Position numbers and translations under genes: made by a program. DNA of 64,000 nt from assembly GCA_037013685.1 (NCBI GenBank), contig CM072895.1, positions 10,948,463 to 11,012,462 on the forward strand, read 5' to 3'. This document shows positions 48,561 to 59,400 of the stretch, one piece after another (within the stretch, counting starts at the first letter, position 1; each line of letters begins with the position of its first letter). The notes under the pieces are model-generated. The model searched no databases, had not been told where the DNA came from, and saw only the letters and a list, made by a program, of their open reading frames with translations. This stretch comes from Acridotheres tristis (taxonomy: Eukaryota; Chordata; Aves; Passeriformes; Sturnidae).

Positions 48561-50034
48561 GCGACTCTAGGACTGGCTTGTGGAAGTTATTCTTAACATG
48601 TGTACACTATCCTGATCTTCCCTTTATTTTCTAGATGTTTTGCAGTTGAGTGTTTTATGTATCCACTAAGGGTTTGTTTTATTCCTTGTTTCTCAAATTT
48701 TTTTTTTCAAAGAAGACAATCTTCATACCTATCACAGAGCTGTTCCTTTCTCCACACAGCTATCCTGGCACCTTTGACCATCTCTGATTTCTGTTCAGAG
48801 GGTGCAGCATGCCTTTAGGTACAGTAATAGTGGCTGCTTTGGGAGTGACAGAAAACTGGTCTTAGTTTGACATCCTCCTGAAATTCAGGGGAGTTTTTAT
48901 AAAAGGCAAGAGTTGAATGATGTGTGTGAAGGAATGCAGATTTCCTTCTCTGAGCATGATGAAACTGGGTTGACAGAACCTTGGGGAGTACAAAGTGACC
49001 ATGCTGGGGTGCTGTGGCTGTGCACAGAGCTGGTCCTTTCCAGGGTCAGCCTTTATTGATCTGTAGACTTCCTATTTGGAAGCAAACTGTTAACACACAT
49101 TCACAAATGTTTTAAGGTCACCTACTTGCATTGTGAAATCTGTCAGAGGAAGCATGTAATAGGATGTTTTTGTTAATATTTGGCTACTAGAAATAAACAC
49201 ATCTTAAACAAACAAAGATTTGCTAACAGCTTTCTGTCTCTCCTCTGAATTAACAATTCCTTCTTCCTTTGGGATGGGAGGAGGGGCTCCGAGTACTTCT
49301 CGGGCACTTGGTGCTCAAGTGTCTTAAGTGCTTTGGATGAAGATCGTTGAAATGGGTGAGAAATGGTTTATGTGTTAACCCATATATTTAGAAGTTGCTT
49401 TTGTGAGGTCTAATTTCTTGAGGACTTAGAGTGGATGTTATCAATGTCCTGTTTATTGAGTTACTGGCTGCAGGGAATATAAAATGCCTGGTAATGTTAG
49501 AAATGCCAGAGAAGGACTCCTCAAGCTAAGTGCTTCATGGCAAGAGCATCGAGCACATGAATAAATGTTGCCTCCCAACTGCAAAGAACTGTGCCCAGGG
49601 CTTTGCTGGTTTGCAGCACAGGTGCCTGTTCCGAGACACTATCAAAACTTACTTCAGTGGGAGCTGGGCTTGCTGGGTTCCTCACCCCATCAGTGAAGCT
49701 CTTGGCTTCCCAGAGGGTAGAAATGAGAGAGGCTGTGAAAGGAAGCACAAGGAGAAATGTGACTCCGGGGCTAGGAAAGTAAAGGTATCTCTTTCACAGA
49801 GATGAGGAAAGAAAAATGTCTGTGGAATGGCATTGGTTGATAGTTGGAAGGAAATGGAAGGAATTGCTTATAACAGCAAAATGACTGTGTTTAATAAATA
49901 CTTTGCTCTGTATTTAAAGAAAGGCAGAGGTTGCCATATTACTGAGCAAGAGGTTTGGTGTTAAACACAATTTTCTGATAAAGTTGAGTGGTGAATTGGT
50001 TGGTATTTTGCATAGCTGGTTTATAGGAGTTTTA

Positions 50035-51065
50035 AAGACCTGGCTGAGATGACCTGGACTATTAATAAGTCTTTGAACATGGGGGAAGTTCTAGAGGACT
50101 GGAAGAAAGCTAATGTTGTACCAGTAATTTAGAAGGGCAAATGGGATGACCGATGAAGTAATTATAGCCCTATCATCTTGACATTAATTCTGGGCAAAGT
50201 AATGAAAAGCCAGATATCATAGTTGATTAATAAAGAATGAAAAGAGGGTAATATAATGCCAATCAATGTGGATTTATGGAAACTAGATCTTTTTCAAACT
50301 AACTTGATATTTTTTTTATGAGAATACATGTTTGGTTGATAAAGGTAACCACGTCAATGTAATATACTTCTGGAAGGCATTTGACTTGGTACCTTATGAC
50401 ATTTTGATTAAGAAACAAGAGTGATACAAAATCAACATGGCACACATTACATTGATTAAGAAAGAGCAAACTGACAGCTCCTAGCATTTAATTGTAAATG
50501 GATAATCATCATGGAGTGCATGTCTTCCTAGTGGGGTCCCACAGGGATCTATTTCTCAGACCTCTTGTATTTAACACTTTTGTCAATGCCCTGAAAGAAA
50601 ACATAAAAATCATTTTCGGTAACTTGTGCAGATACTGCATCCAGAATGTGGCTGCTGTTGGGTTTATACACAGGCAATAGTGAGAAGGAGCAGAGGAGAT
50701 GGATCATTTCTTTCTTTGGGTCTGGTTTGACCAGTATGGGATCTGCATCAGAAAGAATTCTGGAAACTTGAAGACTGGATGAAAACTGCAAGACTGGAGG
50801 AGCACTGACCATGCAGTAACAACACCGAGAGCCATTTAGGGTACCAGAGAAGGGTAAGGGCTGTAGTTGCCCTAGTTGCTATAGGAAAGCCAAGATGTGA
50901 CAAGAGGTTCCTTCACAGAAGCAGACAAAAGCATAAGCAGTTCCAGTTCCTGGAAGCCAAAGCAAGATAATTCAGGTGCAGATCTTTACAGTGTGGGGTA
51001 ATTAACCGTTGGAACAACTTACCAAGGGCTGTGGTGGATTATCCAGCTCAGGAGGGAAGGCTTTT
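50035..51065 (+). mobile_element. Ancient CR1-type LINE reverse transcriptase fragment, + orientation, broken
   Basis: A degraded reverse transcriptase gene of the non-LTR retrotransposon type. In order: 'gaagaaagctaatgttgtac', 'aattatagccctatcatc', 'taataaagaatgaaaag', 'ccaatcaatgtggatttatgg', 'tcaaactaacttgatatttt', 'aaggcatttgacttggtacc', 'agtggggtcccacagggatc' (GVPQG motif of RT domain), 'ttaacacttttgtcaatgcc', and a 3' part 'taattaaccgttggaacaac' with 'ttaccaagggctgtggtgga'. Frames are broken by indels and stops; the stretch after the RT motifs is shortened compared with a full element. This matches the same old sauropsid CR1 group as the fragment at 48.2 kb. It is a fossil, not active. 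Confidence 0.82.
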
Positions 51066-51384
51066 TTCCTAAAAACATCAGCTGTGGTTCAGACAGGAAT
51101 TTGGAGCAGTGCTGTGGCCTGTGCAGGTCAGGCCAGTTGATGGTGGCTATTTCTCCTGCTGTGATGATCTTTGCCCGTTCGTCTTGCACAGCTTTGGCCA
51201 CTCTGTTCCCTTGCAGTGAGAGTGCTTTCAAGGGCTCCTGGCTTAGGGAGCACAGACAGAACGAACAACACAAGGCTGAGAATGGAGGAGGAAGCATCCT
51301 GGGGAATGTGGCACCTCTGGCATGGGCAGAGGAACCTTCCTGCTCCAGGGCTGGAGCACAGCAGCCATCCACAGCTTCTCCTTT

Positions 51385-51715
51385 AAATCTGTCGTGCAGC
51401 TGTCTGAACTCTGAAATTTCTTTCACTCTCTCCCTCTCCTTGTTAACATGTGTTGCCTTTGGGGTAATCAGGGAAAAAATATTATGTCCTTTTACAATTA
51501 CCGGGTTTTGGAATATTAAAATGTCTCTCTGCATCGGCAGTGTTATTTTGATTGGTATTCTAACCTTTGACTAGCCCATAAAGCGAGCCGCTCTTCAAGC
51601 CAATATTGCGGGACTGAAATTTAATTCCGAAATGATTCCAGATAATAGGGAGACAGATAATATATGCATGAAGGATATTATGTTTGGACTAAATGCAGCA
51701 GGGCCAGGGCTTGGG
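51385..51715. promoter_or_regulatory. Candidate conserved non-coding element
   Basis: Features include GGTAATCAGG near 51461, ACAATTACCGGG near 51494, TATTAAAATG near 51513, TTTTGATTGGTATTC near 51545, AATTTAATTCCG near 51617, GATAATAGG near 51641, GATAATATATGCATG near 51656, and CpGs (GTCGTG, ACCGGG, ATCGGC, AGCGAGCCGC, TTGCGGG, TTCCGAAA). No repeat is recognised within it, although the CR1 fossil ends about 0.3 kb upstream. Both strands are open over part of it (minus 51019-51534 and plus 51101-51574), but neither translation resembles a protein I know. Confidence 0.5.
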
Positions 51716-53459
51716 AGTTGAATAATAGCCCAGAGTGAGTTATAATCTGTGGGACAGAAATACCTTACTGTCAGGGCCAGGAGAGGAACTCTTAAATCAA
51801 AGGGAGGGATATGAGGAGGGAGTTGAGGATAGTCATCTCAACGGGAAAGGGCATCCAGGAGAGGCCTTAAAGGAGCAGCCCTTTCTGTCCTTCTGCAGAG
51901 CAACCTGTCCTTCCTTTCTTACTTAATAAGGAGTACTAAGTAAAAAGGTACTTCCATGGAAAACCAATAGGCAGGGATTCTGGAAGTTCTTGGCAGTCTT
52001 TTCCCTTTTGTCTTCCTGGATTCATTAGAAGAAGGTACAGCATGGGTTGATGTCTCAGTTTCCCTACAAATTGTAACCAGATGGACCAAGGGGTTGTTGT
52101 TGTAGTGGGTTTGCAATACATACTAAGGTAGAGTGCTCACATAATACAGAGTAATCAGGGTTGATTTTGACATCCACTTTCACATAAACCAAAGAAAGCA
52201 CAGGCACAGTGTGTGGGCTACGTGGACAGTAGTTGTTGTTCAGGGCTCTTCCCCCAACATTCTCAGCCTGGGACTCACTGCCAGGCAAGGCTGTCTCCCT
52301 CCCTCAGAGCTGCTCCCTAAGCTGGTAACTGGAGACACAGAGTAGAATTATCTTCTGTGACAGCAGAGTGACTTTTAAGCATTGGAGGCTTTAAGAAACA
52401 ACACCTCCCTCTGGACTCTCTGTACCAGGGAAGGGAACTTGAGGTTTTTGCTATGTACTCCTCTACAAGTGGCACTATGTGCTTTGCCAGCAGCTTCCAA
52501 ACGCGATGGAGTAGTCAGCAGGATACTCTCCACTCTGCAGTAGCTCAGTCCTGTAACTTAACCTGCTGGGCAGGGTGTTGGGAGCTTCCTGTAGCTAGAG
52601 TTTGCAGAGCATTGCAGATGACTCTGCTGCCAGCTGTCCTGGGAGGAGGGGAACTGAGCAGGCAGAGATGGAAAATCATGTCTGCCACTGGGTGACACAA
52701 ACCCATGTCGATATAACAGGCTCTGGCTCAGTGGCACGAGCTTATAGTTTCAAAGTAATGATCCCAGCCTCACATTTCATTTCCTTTCCTCGCATTCTCA
52801 GGAGCTGGTCTTGCTACAGCTGAGAGGGGCTCTAGGTGCAGCCTGGAGGCTTCACTGGTTTTGGATGACTTGAACAATGACATACATGCCCATCTCAGGA
52901 GGGCAGAAATAAAGAGTGTCAATTTTTGCCTAAATCAAATGATTCTGTGTTTCCCCTCCTTTGATTATTGGTTTTGGGATTTTTTTTAAAATTATATCAT
53001 CAACATACAGGAGCAATTTTCTGTGGAACTTACGTCTGTACAAATTGTTCGGAGAGACAGGAAAGATATGATTCCCTGAGGGTTAATGTAAGTTATGTGG
53101 AAGCCACTAGAGGTGGCTTCCAGGGTAAAGGGGATGCCTGAGTGTTTTGGTCCTATTAACAGCAAGCTCTTCCTGGAACTTCCTTCCATCCTTCTATCCT
53201 TCTCGTAGCTATGCTGCATGTTTTCTCATGACATCTCACACACAGGTTAACTTCTTTACCATCAGGGGTTCTCCTACGTTCTCTTTTGCTATACATACTA
53301 AAATGTGCTAGGTCCATGTTAAAGTTCACCTCTTTTCCTAGGCAGTGTTTTGCAGCCTGTCTTTGGAACTTTGCAGTCTTACCTTTGGAACAAAAGAGTT
53401 TCACATACTGCATTCGGGGAGGACCTAGCACAGGTGGAAAAACCCAGAGAGAGACAGAA

Positions 53460-53755
53460 GGGTCAGAGAACTGTCCTCCTCCAGAGGAGGACTGAGAGAT
53501 TTAGAGGACAGAGCCTCCACCTGTGCCAGGGAACGTTTAAGCTGGACATGAAGAAGCATTTCTTCACAGAAAGGGTGATTAGATATTGGAATGGACTGCC
53601 CAGGGAGGTGGTGGGATCACCGTCCCTTGGAGGTGTTTGAGGAAAGACTGGATGTGGCACTCAGTGCTATGGTCTTGTTGACAAGGTGGTGTTAGGTCAT
53701 AGGTTAGACTCCATGATCTCAGAGGTCTTTTCCAACCTAATTGCTTCTGTGATCT
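53460..53755 (+). mobile_element. CR1 LINE 3' end, bird-type, + orientation
   Basis: The best-preserved CR1 in the window. Landmarks: 'aagctggacatgaagaagc', 'tttcttcacagaaagggtga', 'ttagatattggaatggact', 'gcccagggaggtggtgggat', 'ggaaagactggatgtggcac', 'tgacaaggtggtgttaggtc', 'gactccatgatctcagaggt', 'cttttccaacctaattgctt' and a 3' end 'cttctgtgat'. This is the classic 3' UTR of bird CR1 subfamilies (CR1-Y/F-like). 5'-truncated. The start at 53460 is approximate because the upstream part is less clear. This is the best sequence evidence for an avian source. Confidence 0.93.
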
Positions 53756-55708
53756 GGGATATTCAGCCTAGAGAAGACTAAGAAGAAATCATTTTTGAGG
53801 AATGAAAGTGCTCAGTTTCTGACTGGTTGTGGTGTATGGCTCTTGATCACATCCTTACCTGCTGCAAGAAGATCAGTAAGAAGTCTGTATGGATAAGAGC
53901 AGGAGTATGGGACCTCTAGCTCTTGTGAGTTCAGAAGAACGTGGTGGGGCTGGTTTGGGTAGAGCTGGTCCTGCCTTGAAGTAATCAGTCAGTCATCACT
54001 TCTCCCCTCCTGCTTGCCCTGTGTGCTATGATACTACTTCCTTTGCCCTTGTGTTGGGACACAGGCTGTCTGCATTCCTTGGGACACATCACTGAAACTC
54101 AAGAGTACATGAGCAGGGAAAGAAGGGGTATTTCCCTTGGGTGCCATGTACAGTCTCCACTCCCCTCCTGATGATGTCTGCCCAAATCCCAGATGTTTGA
54201 ACTGGGAAAATCCCAAGGCTTTATTATTTGGTCTTCAATTAACAACCAGGGTCTCCTGTAGCCACATCTGATACAGAGGGCTCTCAGGTAAGGTCAGAAA
54301 GTACAAGAGAAAACTGAGGAGCACAATTATGTTCCTTGGCCCCATGTAGCCTGCAGCTACTGGACAAAGCAGAAAGGAGAATTTGTTGCCTTTGAGCTTT
54401 TTTTAACCAGGGTGAAAGATTTGCCTTTTAGGTGAAATTCTGAGCAGCTGTTTGCTGAGCACACTGCAATGGTCACTTTACCGAAAACATCCTTATCTAT
54501 GCAGGTGGTTGGAGGCAGGTTGGCATTTGTGATTCTTTCTATGCACGTTGTTTTAGCTACAGGCAAAAGGCAGAAAGGCAGCTACTAGACCTTGTGTGCT
54601 GCTCTCTCTGCTGAGTGCCATATTGCTTGGCTGCACCTCACTGTGCCTGCATTCCCCATGCTGGGGGATTTGAACATCTGTCCCCTGCACCAAGGAGCCT
54701 CCTGGTTTCCATCTGGCTGTGTGTATGTGCTGCTGCTGAGGTTAAACATACTCCTCAGACCTTTGTTCTGTGGGTCTGATTGCTGCTTGTGGGTTGAGGA
54801 AGGAGCCATGCTGACACTCCTGGTCCTGCCTCTTTATGGGGCTGTGTGCTGTAGGTGCCAAAGACAAAAGTTTTAGAAAGGGCTTGCACCCAGACTTGGT
54901 GGCCTTAGCATAGCAGGCCAGGAGCAAGCCGGGGGAACCACAAGAATGGTCAGAATTAGGCGTTTGTGAGCTGGATGTTAGTCTGGCACAGATCTGGCAT
55001 TTCACATGTGCCTACAGCCTGCTGTGTTGGCAGAAGCTGGGGCCTCCAGTCTCACCTGCCTGTTTATGTGATGCTGTGGAGCATCCTGTATTTCCCCATG
55101 TTTCGAGTACTGAGGTCCACCAGAGGGGCTGGAACCTTCTTCATGCCCTGGTATTGTGAGAGGGAAACGAACCCCAGGCCTGACACAGCTCCATGCAGTC
55201 AATACCAGAGCAAGGCTGGAGGAGAAGGGATTAGAGGCAGGGCATGTTTTACAATAATCTGCAACATGTGCTGCATTCCAGGCCAGGCGGAGCTGGGAGT
55301 TGAAGGCACAAATGTGTGAAAAATAGCCTTTCCTACAGTCCCATGGGAAAGGCAAGGGACAGAGCATCCCTGCATCCCAGTCCTTCAGCTAGAGATTTAC
55401 TTGAGTACCAGCACAGCTGCCTAGTGCCCGGCAAAGGAGCTGGTTTTCTCAGCATTTATTTGGAAGACAGGAGCTCCATGCAGGAGCATGAAAATAGGCT
55501 TTTGCAGTTCTCCAGGAAGGCATGATGGGCTATCAGATTTTCTAGCCTTGGGGATTAAAACACTAACTGGTTTGGTCCTCATTGTCCTACCAAGCCAGCA
55601 TAGCTACAAAAGGGACTGCTTACCATCACCACCAGCAACAGCAGGCTGGTTTTATGCTAGCCATTGGCTTACTTGTAGGTGGGAAGAACAGTACTTTTTT
55701 TTTGTTGG

Positions 55709-55726
55709 TTTTTTTTTTTTTTTTTT
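55709..55726. repeat. T runs (9 and 18 bases) split by GTTGG
   Basis: T run of 18 here, preceded by a 9-base T run at 55695-55703. No associated element recognised. Confidence 0.9.
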
Positions 55727-55964
55727 GAATGAGATGTTCCTGGTGCCCTATGCCATGTGTGATGCACTGTCCTATTGAGAGGGTTTGGACTTTGCTACTG
55801 GTGTCTTGGCTGGGAAAGTGTGGGTGTGAAGCCTCTGCCCCATTGCACAGAAGCATACCAGGCTTCTCATGGGCTCAGTATAAAGCGTCCAGTGATGGTG
55901 AGCAGCGAGATGGGAGATACAGTAGTAGAATTTGTATATTAATAACTTGCAGTACTTCACACTC

Positions 55965-55989
55965 ATTAAATTAATTAATTAATTAAATT
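55965..55989. repeat. (TTAA)n simple repeat
   Basis: Short palindromic AATT/TTAA array of about 25 bases. Such tracts arise by slippage; no further meaning is seen. Confidence 0.85.
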
Positions 55990-57774
55990 CCTCAGAACCC
56001 CAAGGCTACTAAGCAAGTTGATTTCAGAGTTAGGATTAAAAGTCTCCTGTCACCCTTCCCCCATGCTGGCATAGCACTTCTGGCTTCATCCTGGCTTTTG
56101 CTCTTTCCACTTGCAGGTTTCCGTGCTTGAACTCTGCCTGCAGTCCAAGGATTGAATCTATCAAAGTGGCTTTTCTAAGAACTGGCTGAAAAGTCTACAG
56201 ATATTATCTACTTTTGTGTAGAAAACAACCCATCTTTTGCCCTTGTCTGGGCATAAACTTCTCTTATTTTTTGGCCTGCTGGGGAGGGCAGCTCTCATCA
56301 CTCTGAAGCATGAGCTCAGCCAGAGTCTATCCCATAGTAACTGGTTTTCCCAGTTGCCTGGGCACTGTCTCCTACAGACCAGGACTGTCATCTCCTTGGG
56401 TACTCTGACATGAGTGTTGCTGCCATCTTTATAGGGCTTCAAAGCTCCTCAGCAAATAGCCATTCCCAAGCTCGCTCTGTACCTTTCAAGCTCTCAGCAG
56501 TCCCTTCTGAGTGTCAGTAGATGTGGTGGGGCAAGATGTTTTTATTTACTGACAAATATGCACCTTTCCTTCCTTGTGTTCAATGTTGTGTTGCAAAAGC
56601 TCATAATCATGTTGTTTGATGTTTTCCTGGACATCCTATGCACAGCTGAAAATGTAGGTCTTACTCATAGCTGGTGGATCAGCTCCATCCACCTCACCTT
56701 TCTTTGAGTCAGATCACTCACTGGCATTTCAACGCTGCACTTAAAATACCTTAAAGCAAATTTCTTACATTAAGCCACGCAGAATGGGGTGTAGTTGAGC
56801 TCTTGTCTCTCCTCCAAGCATTGGCTGACATCCTCAAAGGCTTTAGTGGTGTGGATATGAAACATCAATTACTGTTCTGCCAGTGCTCCTCCTGCATGTA
56901 TCCTGCAGATGTTTTTAAACAAACTGTAGATATTTAGTGTATGGTTTTGTGCCAATTTCAGGAAAGCCTCTTCTCTATGCTCTCCCAGTGTGGTAACCTC
57001 TGTCAGCCCAGCCCTGATTGATGCTGTTAATATTTGAGAGATCATTTGGGATCTCTGCCTTGGCTGTGCTCCTCACTCAGGGAAGAGCTGTCCTACATGG
57101 ACGCTGCAGCTGACAGAGTGTGCTTCTTGCCTGACAGTGTGTTTTGGAGGAGGCAGTTCTACCAGGACTAAGGGTAGTACAAAACTTTAAAAGAGCTCAT
57201 TCCTAGCTCCAGCAGGTCCAGACTGGTCCTTTATTTCTGTAGGTGGGGATCTTTAAGCCTCCACGGGGCATGTCGTTCTGTTCTTGCCTTTTGGCACCAA
57301 CTGTATTTGGCCACTGCAGTGGAGGGGTGTCCCCACACCTCTGCTCAGCCCTTCCAGGTACTGGAGCTGGCCTTGGCAGAGCTGCCAAACCAGAAACAAC
57401 TCTGAGTCTCGCCTGTGTTTTGTGTTTCCCTTTGCCATTGTACCACGTATGTTTTGCCCGTATGGAGCTGGTTCTGCTGCACCAGTCCTTCCCCTGTGGG
57501 GACAGTCCATGCCTATCAGGAGGTGACTGATCCTCTGTTGGTAATTCTGCCCCATGCAGTTCCCAGCTACCTCCCAGGAGCTGCACATGGACCATCTGCT
57601 CTACACAGTGGAGGTGCATGGTCACTTCTCTTGATGCAGAAGAGTTCTAGCGATACATTCCTTGCTCAGCTTTCCCTATGGGGTCCAGCTAAATCCAGTT
57701 GTAAGAATGGGGCTGACGTGCTGTGGGGATAGGGGCTCCGACAGATCCAGGAGACAGTAAAGCCATATGACTGA

Positions 57775-58030
57775 ATACCAGACTGTGTTTGCTCTGACTA
57801 ATTATCAAAAGTATGAGTTTGTTCTGCTAGGTGCACATTATGCCTTTATTGTGGTGTAATTATGCCAGCTGCCTATGTTTAGTGTCATAAAAAGGAATAA
57901 AATGCCCATTACCCGCCTAAAGAATTCTTCTTGTGGGTTTTTTTTATTTTTATTGCTCTGGAGTACACAGTGGGGATATCTTTGATCGGCAATTCTCCAT
58001 GCAAAATAGCTAGTGAAATACTGTGCCTTT
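57775..58030. promoter_or_regulatory. Possible conserved non-coding element
   Basis: Contains CTAATTATCAAAAG near 57798, GCACATTATGCC near 57832, GTGTAATTATGCC near 57854, CATTACCCGCC near 57907 and GATCGGCAATTC near 57982 in an unrepetitive stretch. No exon. Composition only; the right edge is uncertain. Confidence 0.38.
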
Positions 58031-58869
58031 CAGAGAGCTCCTCCAGCCAGCAGCCTGCGAAGGCAGCTGGCCCATGGGCCTCACCTGGCTCTGCCTCTGT
58101 TGCTTTCTGCCAGCCCGATCTGGTGGTCAAAATGGTGAAGCCACCCCAGTGCCTTCCTCTGCAGGAGCTCAGTTGCTTTCCAGCAGCATTTTCTTGCTGC
58201 CATCCAGGTCCCAAAGCTCCCTCCTGCTGACACAGCACATGAGAGGTGCTTTCCAAGCCTGGGAAGAGATGCAGCCTCTCTACCTACTGACCTATTCAGG
58301 AAGACACAATGGTGCCTAGGTCTGGCTGAGGTATTTTTTTGGGCAGAATGCTGTGTTAAGGAGTCCCATGGCATGGGGAAGCACTTAAGGTTGTTGAGGG
58401 AGAAGCCCAGTGAGATGTGCAGGTGGGAGCCATGCGCTCCTTTGCTCTGCCTTGTCTGGAAACACAAACCAAGTGTCATGAACCTACCAACGGCCTGCTG
58501 GTGCTCTTGCAAGAGCAGGGATACCAAGCCTCCTCCCCCAGCCAGCCCACAACCCCTGCAGTTGGGTTTTGGCTGCTTTGAGGTTTCCTGTGGTGTCTAA
58601 ATATCTGAGGCCATGTTTCTGTGGTGCTGAGAGATGCCTCAAAGGAGCCACATCCTCCAAGAGCTGAGGTTTTTCTGTGCAAACATAAATTATTGAAACA
58701 CATACCCTGCCAGGGAACAGCAGCGGGGGGCTTGCTTTGTGTGTGTAAATCCTAGGGGCAATTTTGGTGATATTAAGTAATTTCTGATGGAAAAAGAAAT
58801 AAAGAAAGCCCCATATCCAAATCCCACATTTTCAGAGGTTTTTAAAAGCTGCCTCTCTGCCTTTCCTTC

Positions 58870-59400
58870 TTCTAGTGTTTCAGTCTCTAATTGGAAACTG
58901 ACTTTATTAGCCTCATTAGGAATGGTTACTGCTGGCTATAGATAGCTCTTAAATATATGGTTTTGGTGGATGTTAAATCTCTTAGATTAGTTGGCTTATT
59001 TTTCAACTCGATGTTATGTTCAGCAGGTCCCTGATCCCCCCAGTCCATCTGTGCCACAGATACCTCGCACAACGTCCCTTTTAATTCCCTCCACTTATTT
59101 TTTACGTCAGGTGTTCCTTGAAGTGGCCTTCACAGTTCTCCACCCTTTCAGCCGACGACTACGTCAGGGGAAGATGGACTTGTGCCTCCCTGCAGCTTCA
59201 TTGCATATGCACACGCTGTCTGCCCCGGCGGCACGATTGCCTTGGTGAAGAATCCAAGGGGCTGCTGATAGCAATCATTGATTAAGAGGGTAATTGTCCT
59301 GAAAATTCAGATTGATCAAAAGGCAGAAATGATAACTTGTGTAACTGTGTTTAAAACCACGTCCTGTCAATAGGGGAGACTGAGACGTGGCGAGCAGAAA
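58870..59400. promoter_or_regulatory. Candidate conserved non-coding element
   Basis: A block of about 530 bases. Left side: CTCTAATTGG near 58886, CTTTATTAGCCTCATTAGG near 58902, GATTAGTTGG near 58984. Middle: CpG-bearing TTTACGTCAGG near 59101, GCCGACGACTACGTCAGG near 59151 (two ACGTCA CREB/ATF-type half sites about 60 bases apart), and GCCCCGGCGGCACG near 59221. Right side: GCAATCATTGATTAAGAGG and GGTAATTGTCC near 59271-59300, TTGATCAAAAGG near 59313. No coding exon, no repeat. Texture fits a conserved enhancer; unproved. Confidence 0.48.

Noticed and set aside
55008..55040. GCCTACAGC stretch that could encode AYS, the start of the missing ERI3 exon
   Set aside because: No AG acceptor precedes it and the following codons do not match the ERI3 C-terminus.
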